Assembly: GCF_900155965.1 (NCBI RefSeq) | Contig: NZ_FTMG01000012.1 | Span: forward strand, 62,001 to 126,000 | Source of the DNA: Mucilaginibacter lappiensis | GTDB taxonomy: Bacteria > Bacteroidota > Bacteroidia > Sphingobacteriales > Sphingobacteriaceae | DNA length: 64,000 nucleotides | Direction of reading: 5' to 3' | In this document: positions 52,283-60,005 of the stretch, piece by piece | Position numbering within the stretch: position 1 is the first letter of the stretch | How the letters are laid out: each line of letters opens with the position of its first letter | Notes under the pieces: generated by a model | What the model was told of the DNA's origin: nothing | Databases searched by the model: none | The model's input: the letters and a program-made list of their open reading frames with translations, nothing else | Made by a program: the position numbers and the translations under genes

Positions 52283-52520
52283 GGGACTGTTGGACTTTGG
52301 GATTTTAGGACTGTTGGATTTCGAGAGCAAGGAGTAAGGATTTGTGGAGTAAAGAACCAAGAGGGGGTAATAAAAAAGAGCAAAGATTAAGGATGAATAT
52401 TTTTATGTCCTTATCCTTTGCTCCTTTTATCTGTTATCAAAAAACTTTGACCTTAATCCTCCGGTCCTAAAAATTTCAAAGTCCCTCAGTCTTATAGTCC
52501 TAAAATCCTACAGTCCAACA
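52283..52520. repeat. Nested word-type palindrome
   Basis: Outer words GGACTGTTGGACTTTGGGAT (52283-52330) face AGTCCTAAAATCCTACAGTC near 52500. Inner words GCAAGGAGTAAGGAT (52326 on) face ATCCTTTGCTCC (about 52423). It fills the 244-bp gap between convergent genes; no ORF is inside. The inner word set is shared with 46947-47410. Confidence 0.75.
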
Positions 52521-52526
52521 AAAAAA

Positions 52527-52994
52527 CTATCTCAGTCTGTCGGCTGATTTTACCAGTTTTTCATCGCGCTGTATACTTTTAGCTGCCAGTATCAATAATA
52601 CGATACTTATCGATGTAAGAAACAGTCCTATTCCCATGGTATGCGTATCAAGCTGTATGCCACCTACTGCTTTTTTAACTGTTTGGGCCATCCAAAAGCT
52701 GTAGCCAATTAATACCAGTATAGCGCTGTAGCAAATGGCTATCTGCTGTTTACGATTTTTATATAAAAAAATAATTACCAAGGGTATCAGGGCCGCAATG
52801 GCGGTTATGGCGGTAAGTGCTGTAAAAGACTCTGTGTTTTGCTGCGCGCCGTTCACATCCTGAAATATGCCGGTAACCATAATGGTCACTGGTTTGCCGG
52901 AAACATAAACGTTATGGGCCAAAGGGAAAAAGAAAAGAGCAAACAGCACAAGGCTGGCAAACAACAGGTAAATGCTTTGAATACGTTGCAGCAT
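52527..52994 (-). CDS. DUF4293 family membrane protein
   Basis: 155 residues with four membrane helices (about 4-24, 52-72, 80-100 and 117-138). The MLQRIQSIYLLFASLVLFAL start is the hallmark of DUF4293, restricted to Bacteroidota. A polar extracytoplasmic loop lies between helices 1 and 2. Function is unknown. Confidence 0.88.
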   Translation of the reverse strand: MLQRIQSIYLLFASLVLFALFFFPLAHNVYVSGKPVTIMVTGIFQDVNGAQQNTESFTALTAITAIAALIPLVIIFLYKNRKQQIAICYSAILVLIGYSFWMAQTVKKAVGGIQLDTHTMGIGLFLTSISIVLLILAAKSIQRDEKLVKSADRLR

Positions 52995-53128
52995 GATATT
53001 GAAAAATTATAAGGGCAAATATAATTGTTTTAATGGTTGCCGTGCGGCATTTTTATTACGCAGTTGGTTTGCTTTTTATGACAATATAATACGGTATATT
53101 TATAAAATATTCTAATCAATTAGTTGTG

Positions 53129-53659
53129 ATGACCAAGTCCCCCGTTAACAACCTATCTCCCCAGGATGTAAAATTTGATGACGCTCATTTGAAAAAGATA
53201 TTTCTGGAGCACCTGAACAGTATTTATTGCGGCAAGCAACATTTGATACAGTTTTTTGACGAAATTGAAAACCTGGCTACCTTGCATTTTTTAAAGAACG
53301 CGATAAAGGAATGTTGCGATGATGCTCGGGATCAATTACAGCATCTGGACAGTATATTTAATTCCATTAATGAAGATCAGTCAAAAATTAGTGTTTTGGG
53401 TATGAAAGCCATGACGCTTGAGGCTTATATCTCAGCCATTAAAGCAGGTAAAACACCTATGGAACGCGATGTTTTTATTATTTTTTACCTGCAACTGATA
53501 GAAGGTATTGAAGTAACTTATTTTAAAGTGTTAAAAAATCTTGCCAAAGCTATAGGCTATAGCAATACCTTTTTGGATAAACCATTTAACCAGGCTTTGG
53601 AAGATAAGATCATGTTTGAATCTATTTATAAAGAATATATCAGCGAGCCCGGTTCGTAG
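53129..53659 (+). CDS. DUF892/YciE-like ferritin-like protein
   Basis: 176 residues from ATG 53129; a GTG at 53126 directly before it is an alternative. The all-helical body matches the DUF892 (YciE/YciF) four-helix family: LKKIFLEHLNSIYCGKQHLI, ATLHFLKNAIKECCDDARDQ and the acidic YLQLIEGIEVTYFKVL helix. Such proteins are stress-induced and ferritin-like, with possible metal sites. A terminator hairpin follows. Confidence 0.78.
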   Translation: MTKSPVNNLSPQDVKFDDAHLKKIFLEHLNSIYCGKQHLIQFFDEIENLATLHFLKNAIKECCDDARDQLQHLDSIFNSINEDQSKISVLGMKAMTLEAYISAIKAGKTPMERDVFIIFYLQLIEGIEVTYFKVLKNLAKAIGYSNTFLDKPFNQALEDKIMFESIYKEYISEPGS

Positions 53660-53744
53660 ATGAAATTATCCCATTGTCTGAAAGTTTCGACTTCTGATGA
53701 CCATGCTCGCGTATTTTAATCCGGGCTGGTAAACAGGAGGAAAT

Positions 53745-53772
53745 AAAAACGCCCCATTGTTGGGGCATTTTT
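53745..53772. terminator. Bidirectional terminator
   Basis: AAAAACGCCCCA (53745-53756) pairs with TGGGGCATTTTT (53761-53772) with a 4-nt loop. It lies between convergent genes at 53129 and 53774. Confidence 0.85.
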
Positions 53773-53773
53773 A

Positions 53774-54067
53774 TTATGGGTGTGAGTATATTTTATAAAC
53801 GACCGCCCCGACCGGTGACTCTCCCGGGCCACCATCGGTATAGCCCTCCGAAATCAATGTTCCATTAGTGGGGTTGAGGTCACCTCCGGTAACCACTTCT
53901 GTATTTATTAAAGTGCTCCAGGCAACGAATTGCCCCGAAGGAGTGTACCATGCATAGTTTCTTATCAAAGGGACAGCAACATTTTGTTGTGTCTTTGATG
54001 AAAATGAACTAAACAGTAATACCATAGTCAATAACGACAAACATAAAAGACCTCTAAATTTTTTCAT
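53774..54067 (-). CDS. Small secreted protein of unknown function
   Basis: 97 residues with a signal peptide (about 1-25, hydrophobic LLCLSLLTMVLLFSSFSS). The mature 70 residues are Gly/Thr/Pro-rich with RNYAWYTPSGQFVAWSTL and no cysteine. No family recognised. A terminator hairpin follows its stop directly, supporting a real transcription unit. Confidence 0.6.
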   Translation of the reverse strand: MKKFRGLLCLSLLTMVLLFSSFSSKTQQNVAVPLIRNYAWYTPSGQFVAWSTLINTEVVTGGDLNPTNGTLISEGYTDGGPGESPVGAVVYKIYSHP

Positions 54068-54252
54068 TGGAATAATGCTTAAAGATTAAATAAATAGAAA
54101 ACTATATAATACAATAAAAATATGAAAAAATACAGATATGCAATACTTAGAAAGCCTGCTTTCCGATTTTTTTCGTTCGTCTGTCTGCTTTGCCTTTTAT
54201 CTATATATTTTTACTTTGACCAAATAATGAATACCCTTACCCGGCATATTAT

Positions 54253-54260
54253 TAACTTTG
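54253..54260 (+). promoter_or_regulatory. truA -7 promoter element
   Basis: TAACTTTG matches TAnnTTTG and ends 4 nt before the GTG start of truA. The mRNA would be leaderless or nearly so. Confidence 0.55.
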
Positions 54261-54264
54261 CCGT

Positions 54265-55080
54265 GTGACCGCTAAACAACGTTATTTTATTGAACTGGCT
54301 TATGATGGTACCAAATACCACGGTTGGCAGATACAGCAAAATGCTGTGAGCGTACAGGAGTTATTAAATAAGGCGCTGGCTACCATTTTGCGCCAACCCA
54401 TTGAAACCATAGGTTGCGGCCGTACAGATACGGGTGTTCATGCCCGCGAGTTTTTTGCGCATTTTGATCTTGAGGTAAATAACCCATTGGCCATGGACGA
54501 TAGTCAGCAAGCAGAAGAAAGCAAATCCACAGACCATGGACTATCGACTATTGACTATGGACTAAAAGTACGCGGCCTCAATTCTCTTCTTCCTCCTGAT
54601 ATCGCCATAAAAAACATCATCCAGGTTCATGAAGATGCGCATGCACGTTTTGATGCAACTCGGCGTTCTTATCAATACCATATCCATTTTCATAAAGATC
54701 CGTTTTTGCATGGTTATTCGTGGATGGTGCGTGACGTGCCCAATATCATGTTGATGAATCAGGCGGCAGCTATTATTATGGAGTATACTGATTTTAGCTG
54801 TTTCAGTAAATCAAACACACAGGTTAAAACCAATAACTGTAAAATAACGCGGGCCGAATGGATAAAAACAGATCAGGGTATTGTTTTCCATATTTCGGCC
54901 GACAGGTTTTTGCGCAATATGGTTAGAGCCATAGTGGGTACGCTGATGATGGTAGGCAAGCATGAAATAGAATCTGGGGCGGTGCGTGCCATTATTGAAA
55001 GTAAAAATCGCTCAAACGCCGGTACTAGCGTCCCCGCCTGTGGTTTATATTTAACAGAAGTGAAGTATCCGTATTTGTAA
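54265..55080 (+). CDS. truA: tRNA pseudouridine(38-40) synthase, with in-frame palindrome insert
   Basis: 271 residues starting at GTG 54265. YDGTKYHGWQIQQNAVSVQE, the catalytic aspartate motif GCGRTDTGVHAREFFAHF and the late RNMVRAIVGTLMMVG are TruA signatures. It modifies U38-U40 in the tRNA anticodon arm. Residues about 76-100 (MDDSQQAEESKSTDHGLSTI and on) have no counterpart in the usual family pattern, where the FDL strand leads soon to the RGLNSLLPPDIAI segment. The DNA of this insert (54491-54564) is a GACTATGGA-type word palindrome like the intergenic ones. The frame is kept and all visible catalytic motifs are intact. Confidence 0.93.
   Translation: MTAKQRYFIELAYDGTKYHGWQIQQNAVSVQELLNKALATILRQPIETIGCGRTDTGVHAREFFAHFDLEVNNPLAMDDSQQAEESKSTDHGLSTIDYGLKVRGLNSLLPPDIAIKNIIQVHEDAHARFDATRRSYQYHIHFHKDPFLHGYSWMVRDVPNIMLMNQAAAIIMEYTDFSCFSKSNTQVKTNNCKITRAEWIKTDQGIVFHISADRFLRNMVRAIVGTLMMVGKHEIESGAVRAIIESKNRSNAGTSVPACGLYLTEVKYPYL
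54491..54564 (+). repeat. Word-type palindrome inside truA
   Basis: CCATGGACGATAGTCA (54491-54506) faces CCATGGACTATCGACTATTG and onward (54534-54564), which contains several GACTAT(C/G)G words in inverted orientation. It lies within the reading frame without a stop. Confidence 0.7.
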
Positions 55081-55086
55081 TATATA

Positions 55087-55185
55087 ATTTCGGATTTCGA
55101 ATGTTCGATTTCGGAATTTGATCTAAAAGCTATTGGGAAATGTATAATTTTATAAATCCGAAATCGAACATTCGAAATCCGAAAT
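55087..55185. repeat. Perfect 29-bp word palindrome before the ABC transporter
   Basis: The 29 nt at 55087-55115 (starting ATTTCGGATTTCGAATG) are the exact reverse complement of 55157-55185, with a 41-nt loop. It ends 7 nt before the ABC transporter ATG. The words match those at 23053-23095. Confidence 0.9.
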
Positions 55186-55192
55186 AAAAAAT

Positions 55193-56992
55193 ATGTCAGA
55201 TGTAACCGGAAAAGCACTTGATTGGAAATTGTTAAAACGGGTGATGCACTATGTAAAACCGTATAACAGCACATTTGTAATTTCGGCATTTTTAACTGTT
55301 TTCCTTGCGGCTGGTGCATTGTTACAACCTATCCTGATACAACACACGTTAGATAACGATATCCTGAATGATAATTACGATGGGTTGGTTTTTATGGTTG
55401 TGCTAATGATAACGCAACTTATTGTGCTTACGATTGCCCAGTATTATCAAACCTATTTAACCAATGCCCTGGGGCAATCTGTTATCCGCGATCTGCGGAT
55501 TGATATTTTTAATCACATTACCAGCCTCCGCCTTAAATATTTTGATCGTACACCCATTGGTATGCTTATTACCCGTACGGTATCAGACCTGGAAACCATC
55601 GCCGATATTTTTTCGGAAGGTTTAATCTCTATCATGGGTGATATGCTGCTGGTATTCGCGGTGATCGGTTTTATGTTATATGAAGACTGGAAGCTGGCGC
55701 TCATTACACTGATTCCAATGCCGTTCCTGTTTGCCTCCACCTATGTTTTTAAGGAGGCTATTAAATCGTCTTTTCAGGAAGTTCGTACGCAGGTAGCCCG
55801 GTTGAATACTTTCCTGGCCGAACATATTTCGGGTATCAGTATTATTCAACTATTTGCCCGCGAAGATCAGGAGATGCGGAAGTTTAAAGAGGTTAACTTG
55901 AAATATCGCGATGCCAACATCCGCTCTAACTGGTATTATTCTATATTTTTTCCGGTAGTTGAAGTGCTGTTTGCCGTTTGTATGGGGCTGTTGGTATGGT
56001 ATGGTTGTAAAAGAATGTTGTCTGATAGTCAGCTGGCTGCTATTTCAGCAAGGTCGGGTGGTATTACACCGGGTGTTATTACCAGTTTTATTGTATTGCT
56101 CAATATGTTGTTCAGGCCAATACGTCAATTGGCCGATAAATTTAATACCCTGCAAATGGGCATGGTAGGTGCCGACAGGATATTTAAAGTTCTGGATACC
56201 GATGAGGTTGCGATAGATACCGGCCAGATTAATACCGGCAGGCTGCATGGCGACATTGAATTCAGCAAAGTATGGTTTGCCTATAACGATGAGAACTGGG
56301 TTTTAAAAGACATCAACTTTCACATTAAACCAGGCGAAACGCTGGCGCTGGTAGGTGCCACTGGTGCGGGTAAATCATCAACCATTAATATCCTGAACCG
56401 TTTTTACGAGATAGGAGCAGGCAACGTAAAGGTTGACGGGCACGATCTTCGCGATTACCAGGTGGAGTTTTTACGCTCGCAGATTGCTACCGTGATACAG
56501 GATGTGTTTTTATTTACCGATACCATTGCCAATAATATCAGTCTGAATAATCAATCCATCACCCGCGAGCAGATCATAGCGGCGGCGAAAGATGTTGGTG
56601 CGCATGAATTTATAGAACGCCTGCCAGGTGGGTATGATTATAATGTCATGGAAAGAGGTTCTACACTTTCGGCAGGGCAATCTCAACTGATATCATTTAT
56701 TAGGGCACTGGTGTATAACCCGGCTATTTTGGTTTTAGACGAAGCCACCTCATCTGTTGATACCGAAACCGAAATGTTGATTCAGAATGCCATCAATAAA
56801 CTGATGCAGGGGCGGACGGCTATCGTGATAGCTCACCGTCTCTCCACGATACAAAACGCCGACCGCATTATTGTGCTTGACCATGGCGAAATCATGGAAA
56901 GCGGAACCCACCAGGAACTCCTCAAAATTGAGAATGGTCATTACCGTAAACTATATGACCTACAGTTTAATTCGGCAGGGATAGCGAGATGA
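55193..56992 (+). CDS. ABC exporter, fused permease and ATPase
   Basis: A 599-residue half-transporter. The N-terminal six-helix exporter domain (about 20-320) is followed by the nucleotide-binding domain (about 345-590) with Walker A GATGAGKSS, Q-loop VIQDVFLF, signature TLSAGQSQLISFIRAL, Walker B ILVLDEATSSVD and H-loop AHRLS. The signature is LSAGQ rather than LSGGQ. It is likely a homodimeric exporter of lipids, peptides or drugs (MsbA/YheI type); substrate is undetermined. It is alone between truA and ftsX. Confidence 0.93.
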   Translation: MSDVTGKALDWKLLKRVMHYVKPYNSTFVISAFLTVFLAAGALLQPILIQHTLDNDILNDNYDGLVFMVVLMITQLIVLTIAQYYQTYLTNALGQSVIRDLRIDIFNHITSLRLKYFDRTPIGMLITRTVSDLETIADIFSEGLISIMGDMLLVFAVIGFMLYEDWKLALITLIPMPFLFASTYVFKEAIKSSFQEVRTQVARLNTFLAEHISGISIIQLFAREDQEMRKFKEVNLKYRDANIRSNWYYSIFFPVVEVLFAVCMGLLVWYGCKRMLSDSQLAAISARSGGITPGVITSFIVLLNMLFRPIRQLADKFNTLQMGMVGADRIFKVLDTDEVAIDTGQINTGRLHGDIEFSKVWFAYNDENWVLKDINFHIKPGETLALVGATGAGKSSTINILNRFYEIGAGNVKVDGHDLRDYQVEFLRSQIATVIQDVFLFTDTIANNISLNNQSITREQIIAAAKDVGAHEFIERLPGGYDYNVMERGSTLSAGQSQLISFIRALVYNPAILVLDEATSSVDTETEMLIQNAINKLMQGRTAIVIAHRLSTIQNADRIIVLDHGEIMESGTHQELLKIENGHYRKLYDLQFNSAGIAR

Positions 56993-57076
56993 TGATCGGT
57001 TGCGTGTTGCCGGTTACCTGTTGCGGGTGTTTTAATTGTTGATACCCGAGCCCCGCTCCCCGAACCAGGCCACCGA

Positions 57077-57280
57077 TCACTCCTTCGGCGCTGTCTTTAT
57101 TGGTTCAACGGGTTGCTCTTCTTTTTCATGTTTTTTGGCGATGTCGCCACCATGTGGTTTATCGGCATGGTATTGTTTGTCTTCTTTTCGCACTTTGCTT
57201 TTGCCGCCATTGTCATTTGGCCTTTTGGTAGGCGTATCAGCAGGCGAGGGTTTATTATGTGAATTTGCTGGCTTTGTCAT
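57077..57280 (-). CDS. Small very hydrophilic protein
   Basis: 67 residues, rich in Lys, Pro, Asp, Glu and Asn (GGKSKVRKEDKQYHADKPHG in the middle), predicted disordered, no cysteine or membrane segment. The opposite strand also has an open frame, but that one codes for an unlikely Cys/Phe/Leu-rich product without a start context. Likely real because similar short polar proteins are common in this group, yet no family was recognised. Confidence 0.5.
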   Translation of the reverse strand: MTKPANSHNKPSPADTPTKRPNDNGGKSKVRKEDKQYHADKPHGGDIAKKHEKEEQPVEPIKTAPKE

Positions 57281-57417
57281 ACTAAATGGAACAACAGGAG
57301 CAAGGTTTTTGTTTAATTTGTAATTGGCAGACGTTAATAAATGTTAAAACTATAGGTATAACTGTTTAATAAACCATATTTATAACTAATAAACTTTTAC
57401 CTTTAAAGCAGGTTTGT

Positions 57418-57425
57418 TAATTTTG
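57418..57425 (+). promoter_or_regulatory. Candidate ftsX -7 element
   Basis: TAATTTTG matches TAnnTTTG just ahead of a word palindrome (57437-57523). If used, the palindrome would be in the ftsX mRNA leader. Confidence 0.45.
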
Positions 57426-57436
57426 CACAAATATAT

Positions 57437-57523
57437 AGATGTGAGATATGAGATGTGAGATATGGGATGAGCTTCAAAATAAGCCATCTTTGTCTCACAT
57501 CTCATTATCTAATGTCTCAAATC
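57437..57523. repeat. Word-type palindrome before ftsX
   Basis: AGATGTGAGATATGAGATGT words (57437-57471) face TGTCTCACATCTCATTATCT words (57490-57523). The set is shared with the nuoC-nuoD spacer. The right arm ends 7 nt before the ftsX ATG. Confidence 0.75.
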
Positions 57524-57529
57524 TGAAAC

Positions 57530-58408
57530 ATGGAAGAATTTGAAGCAAGCGCGTCAGCAAAAAAAACAAAAACGATATACATATCAACCGTATTTGGTAT
57601 CGCTATGGTATTGTTAATGGTAGGGTTGTTAGGCCTGTTTTTGGTATATGCCAACAATATTTCACGCTATGTAAAAGAAAACATAGTACTGAATATTTTT
57701 GTTGACGATGCCGCGCATGAAACAGATGTATTGCAGTTGCAAAAACAGCTGGAAGGCAACGTGATGGTGAAACAAACCCAGTATGTAAGTAAAGAACTGG
57801 CCGCTCGTAATCTGCAAAAAGACTTGGGCGAAGACTTTGTGAAGTTTTTGGGCTATAATCCACTATCGCAATCGATAGATGTTTACTTGAAGGCAGATTA
57901 TACCAATAACAAGGACATTGAGAAATTCAAGACCGAGTTGATGAAAAACCCACTGATCAAAGAGGTTAAATATCAACAATCGCTGGTTGACCAAATGAAC
58001 CAGAACGTAACGTCCATTAGCTTAATTATCTTGATTTTTGCCGGTATATTTGTGGTATTGTCGGTAGCACTAATCAATAATACCATCCGTTTGGCTATTT
58101 ATTCGCAACGCTTCCTGATCAAATCTATGCAGCTGGTGGGGGCCACCAAAAGTTTTATCCGGAAACCGTTTTTGTTGTATGGCATATGGCATGGCCTTTT
58201 GGGCGGATTGATCGCTATTATTTTACTGGTAGGTACGCTATACGTTGCTTACAGAAATATTCCTGATTTGGTTTTCCTGCAAAATTACACGGAATTTGGC
58301 ATCGTGTTTTTAGGCGTAATAGGCCTGGGTATCTTTATATCGGGCTTTAGCACCTTTTTGGCGGTCAATAAATTTTTACGTTTAAAAATATACGACCTGT
58401 ATAGGTAA
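57530..58408 (+). CDS. ftsX: Cell division protein FtsX
   Basis: 292 residues with a cytosolic N-terminus, a first helix (about 22-45), an extracytoplasmic domain (about 46-165) and three further helices (about 165-190, 215-240 and 262-285). IYISTVFGIAMVLLMVG, NIVLNIFVDD-type (ENIVLNIFVDDAAHE) and LIKSMQLVGATKSFIRKPF (cytosolic coupling loop) fit FtsX. With the ATPase FtsE (not in this window) it controls peptidoglycan hydrolases at division. It heads an ftsX-DUF3098-uppP unit. Confidence 0.93.
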   Translation: MEEFEASASAKKTKTIYISTVFGIAMVLLMVGLLGLFLVYANNISRYVKENIVLNIFVDDAAHETDVLQLQKQLEGNVMVKQTQYVSKELAARNLQKDLGEDFVKFLGYNPLSQSIDVYLKADYTNNKDIEKFKTELMKNPLIKEVKYQQSLVDQMNQNVTSISLIILIFAGIFVVLSVALINNTIRLAIYSQRFLIKSMQLVGATKSFIRKPFLLYGIWHGLLGGLIAIILLVGTLYVAYRNIPDLVFLQNYTEFGIVFLGVIGLGIFISGFSTFLAVNKFLRLKIYDLYR

Positions 58409-58409
58409 T

Positions 58410-58485
58410 TCAAAATTAAAAAGTCAAAATTCAAAACCCTCGGGGTTAGAAAATTTACTAATTCAATAAATCACTAATTCAGTCA
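58410..58485 (+). repeat. Word-type spacer between ftsX and DUF3098
   Basis: The 27 nt at 58410-58436 (TCAAAATTAAAAAGTCAAAA plus seven more) are identical to 19198-19224 in the nuo operon. A second word (CACTAATTCA/ATTCAATAAATCACTAAT) follows. No right-hand inverted arm is present, so this is a half element. Confidence 0.7.
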
Positions 58486-58496
58486 TTTAAAAAAAT

Positions 58497-58775
58497 ATGG
58501 CACAACCAGCTAAACCAGCTTCAACTGTAAAAACAACACAGGCAGCTAAACCGGCATCAAAAACAACAGGCACCGAGCCAGTACAATTCATATTTGATAA
58601 AAGTAATTACAGATGGCTGATCATCAGCGTAGCTGTAGTAGCTTTTGGCTTTGTATTAATGGCAGGCACAACTGATATTTACAGTACTACCAAAATTGTA
58701 ATAGCACCTATCGTGGTATTAGCTGGATTTGCCTTAGGCTTTTTCGCTATATTAAAAAAGCCGGCAACCAATTAA
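58497..58775 (+). CDS. DUF3098 family membrane protein
   Basis: 92 residues. An Ala/Pro/Thr/Lys-rich N-terminal tail (about 1-32) is followed by two membrane helices (about 40-62 and 68-86). The segment PVQFIFDKSNYRWLIISVAV is the DUF3098 core. Conserved in Bacteroidota between ftsX and uppP, hinting at a role in the envelope, but function is unknown. Confidence 0.87.
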   Translation: MAQPAKPASTVKTTQAAKPASKTTGTEPVQFIFDKSNYRWLIISVAVVAFGFVLMAGTTDIYSTTKIVIAPIVVLAGFALGFFAILKKPATN

Positions 58776-58802
58776 TAGCTAATCCAACTCAAACTACCCC
58801 TA

Positions 58803-59600
58803 ATGAATATCATCCACGTTATTGTTCTGGCTATTATTGAAGGCCTGACAGAGTTTTTGCCAGTATCTTCAACCGGACATATGGTTATCGCCTCATCTTT
58901 CATGGGTATTGGTAAAGATGATTTTGTAAAGCTATTTGAAGTGGTGATCCAACTGGGGGCTATCCTGTCGGTGGTTGTTCTATATTTCAAAAGATTTTTC
59001 CGTTCCATAGGTTTTTACTTCAAGCTTGTTGTAGGTGTTATACCTGCAGTTATTGTGGGCGTACTGTTTAAAAAGCACATCGATCAATTTTTGGAGAGCC
59101 CCCTCATTGTGGCTTTTTCCTTGCTAATTGGCGGTGTTTTGCTGTTATTTGTTGATAAGTGGTTTAATAAATCAACTGTTAAAGAAGAAGCGCAGATCAG
59201 CTATCCTACTGCTTTAAAAATCGGTATTTTTCAGTGTCTGGCTGTTATTCCAGGGGTTTCCCGATCTGCCGCAACTATTGTTGGTGGTATGAGCCAAAAG
59301 CTAACCCGTACCGCGGCAGCTGAGTTTTCTTTCTTTTTAGCTGTACCCACTATGTTGGGGGCAACCTTAAAAGAGGTTTGGGACTTTCATAAAACCCATA
59401 CACCACTTTTTACTGGTGATCAGCTTAAGTTTTTGATCATTGGTAATATTATTGCCTTTATTGTGGCTATGCTGGCCATTAAATCATTTATTACCTTTTT
59501 GGAACGTAAAGGGTTTAGACTATTTGGCTGGTACCGTATTGTTGTAGGCGCTGTTATTATCGGGTTGATATTAAGCGGTCATACTTTGGAGATTTTATAA
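58803..59600 (+). CDS. uppP: Undecaprenyl-diphosphate phosphatase
   Basis: A 265-residue membrane enzyme (BacA/UppP) that recycles undecaprenyl pyrophosphate for peptidoglycan and other envelope polymers. AIIEGLTEFLPVSSTGHM (catalytic region 1) and AVIPGVSRSAATIVGG (region 2) are complete. Seven to eight helices. It is 27 bp after the DUF3098 gene. Confidence 0.97.
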   Translation: MNIIHVIVLAIIEGLTEFLPVSSTGHMVIASSFMGIGKDDFVKLFEVVIQLGAILSVVVLYFKRFFRSIGFYFKLVVGVIPAVIVGVLFKKHIDQFLESPLIVAFSLLIGGVLLLFVDKWFNKSTVKEEAQISYPTALKIGIFQCLAVIPGVSRSAATIVGGMSQKLTRTAAAEFSFFLAVPTMLGATLKEVWDFHKTHTPLFTGDQLKFLIIGNIIAFIVAMLAIKSFITFLERKGFRLFGWYRIVVGAVIIGLILSGHTLEIL

Positions 59601-60005
59601 CGTTTTAGAAACGGAAACTTATAAAATTCAAACCGCCACCGTTTTAAAAAAAACTTTTTAAACCTTTATTTTAACACTTTTCTGTTTGAAATTCGGCTGA
59701 AATCAGGTCGAAAATGCTCGAAAACTCATTCAAAACCATCTGTTTTAACACTTTTTAACAAATTTTTGACAGGTTTTTTGGAGTTTGAAAAGATTTATAT
59801 GGTTGATATTCAATTGTATGTTTGAAATTATGTCTGTTTTTTTTGCGCTTTTGCTCTCTTGATAAACAGAGCTGATTATGATTTTCAAACAAAGAGAATC
59901 TAGTTAACGGTTAACTTAAAGGTACAAAAATACCACGGATTTGCAATGCCCCATTTTATCCCCAAGTTCTGATTCCATACTATTTCCCTACCTTTGCCGC
60001 TTTAA
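59601..60005 (+). other. Noncoding gap before truB
   Basis: No gene seen. 59651-59780 holds TTTTAACA-rich DNA resembling the start of the window (19-150), with matching word order and spacing. TACCTTTG at 59989-59996 is a -7 box for truB. The middle part, about 59810-59940, has no recognisable structure. Confidence 0.5.

Noticed and set aside
54122..54268. Possible 48-residue ORF ending in an overlap with the truA start
   Set aside because: It contains the truA -7 box (54253-54260), has no family resemblance and an unlikely mix of aromatic and basic residues. Better explained as promoter DNA.
57036..57323. 95-residue plus-strand ORF
   Set aside because: Cys/Ser/Phe-rich, no start context; the minus strand gives a polar Lys/Pro-rich protein with more natural composition.
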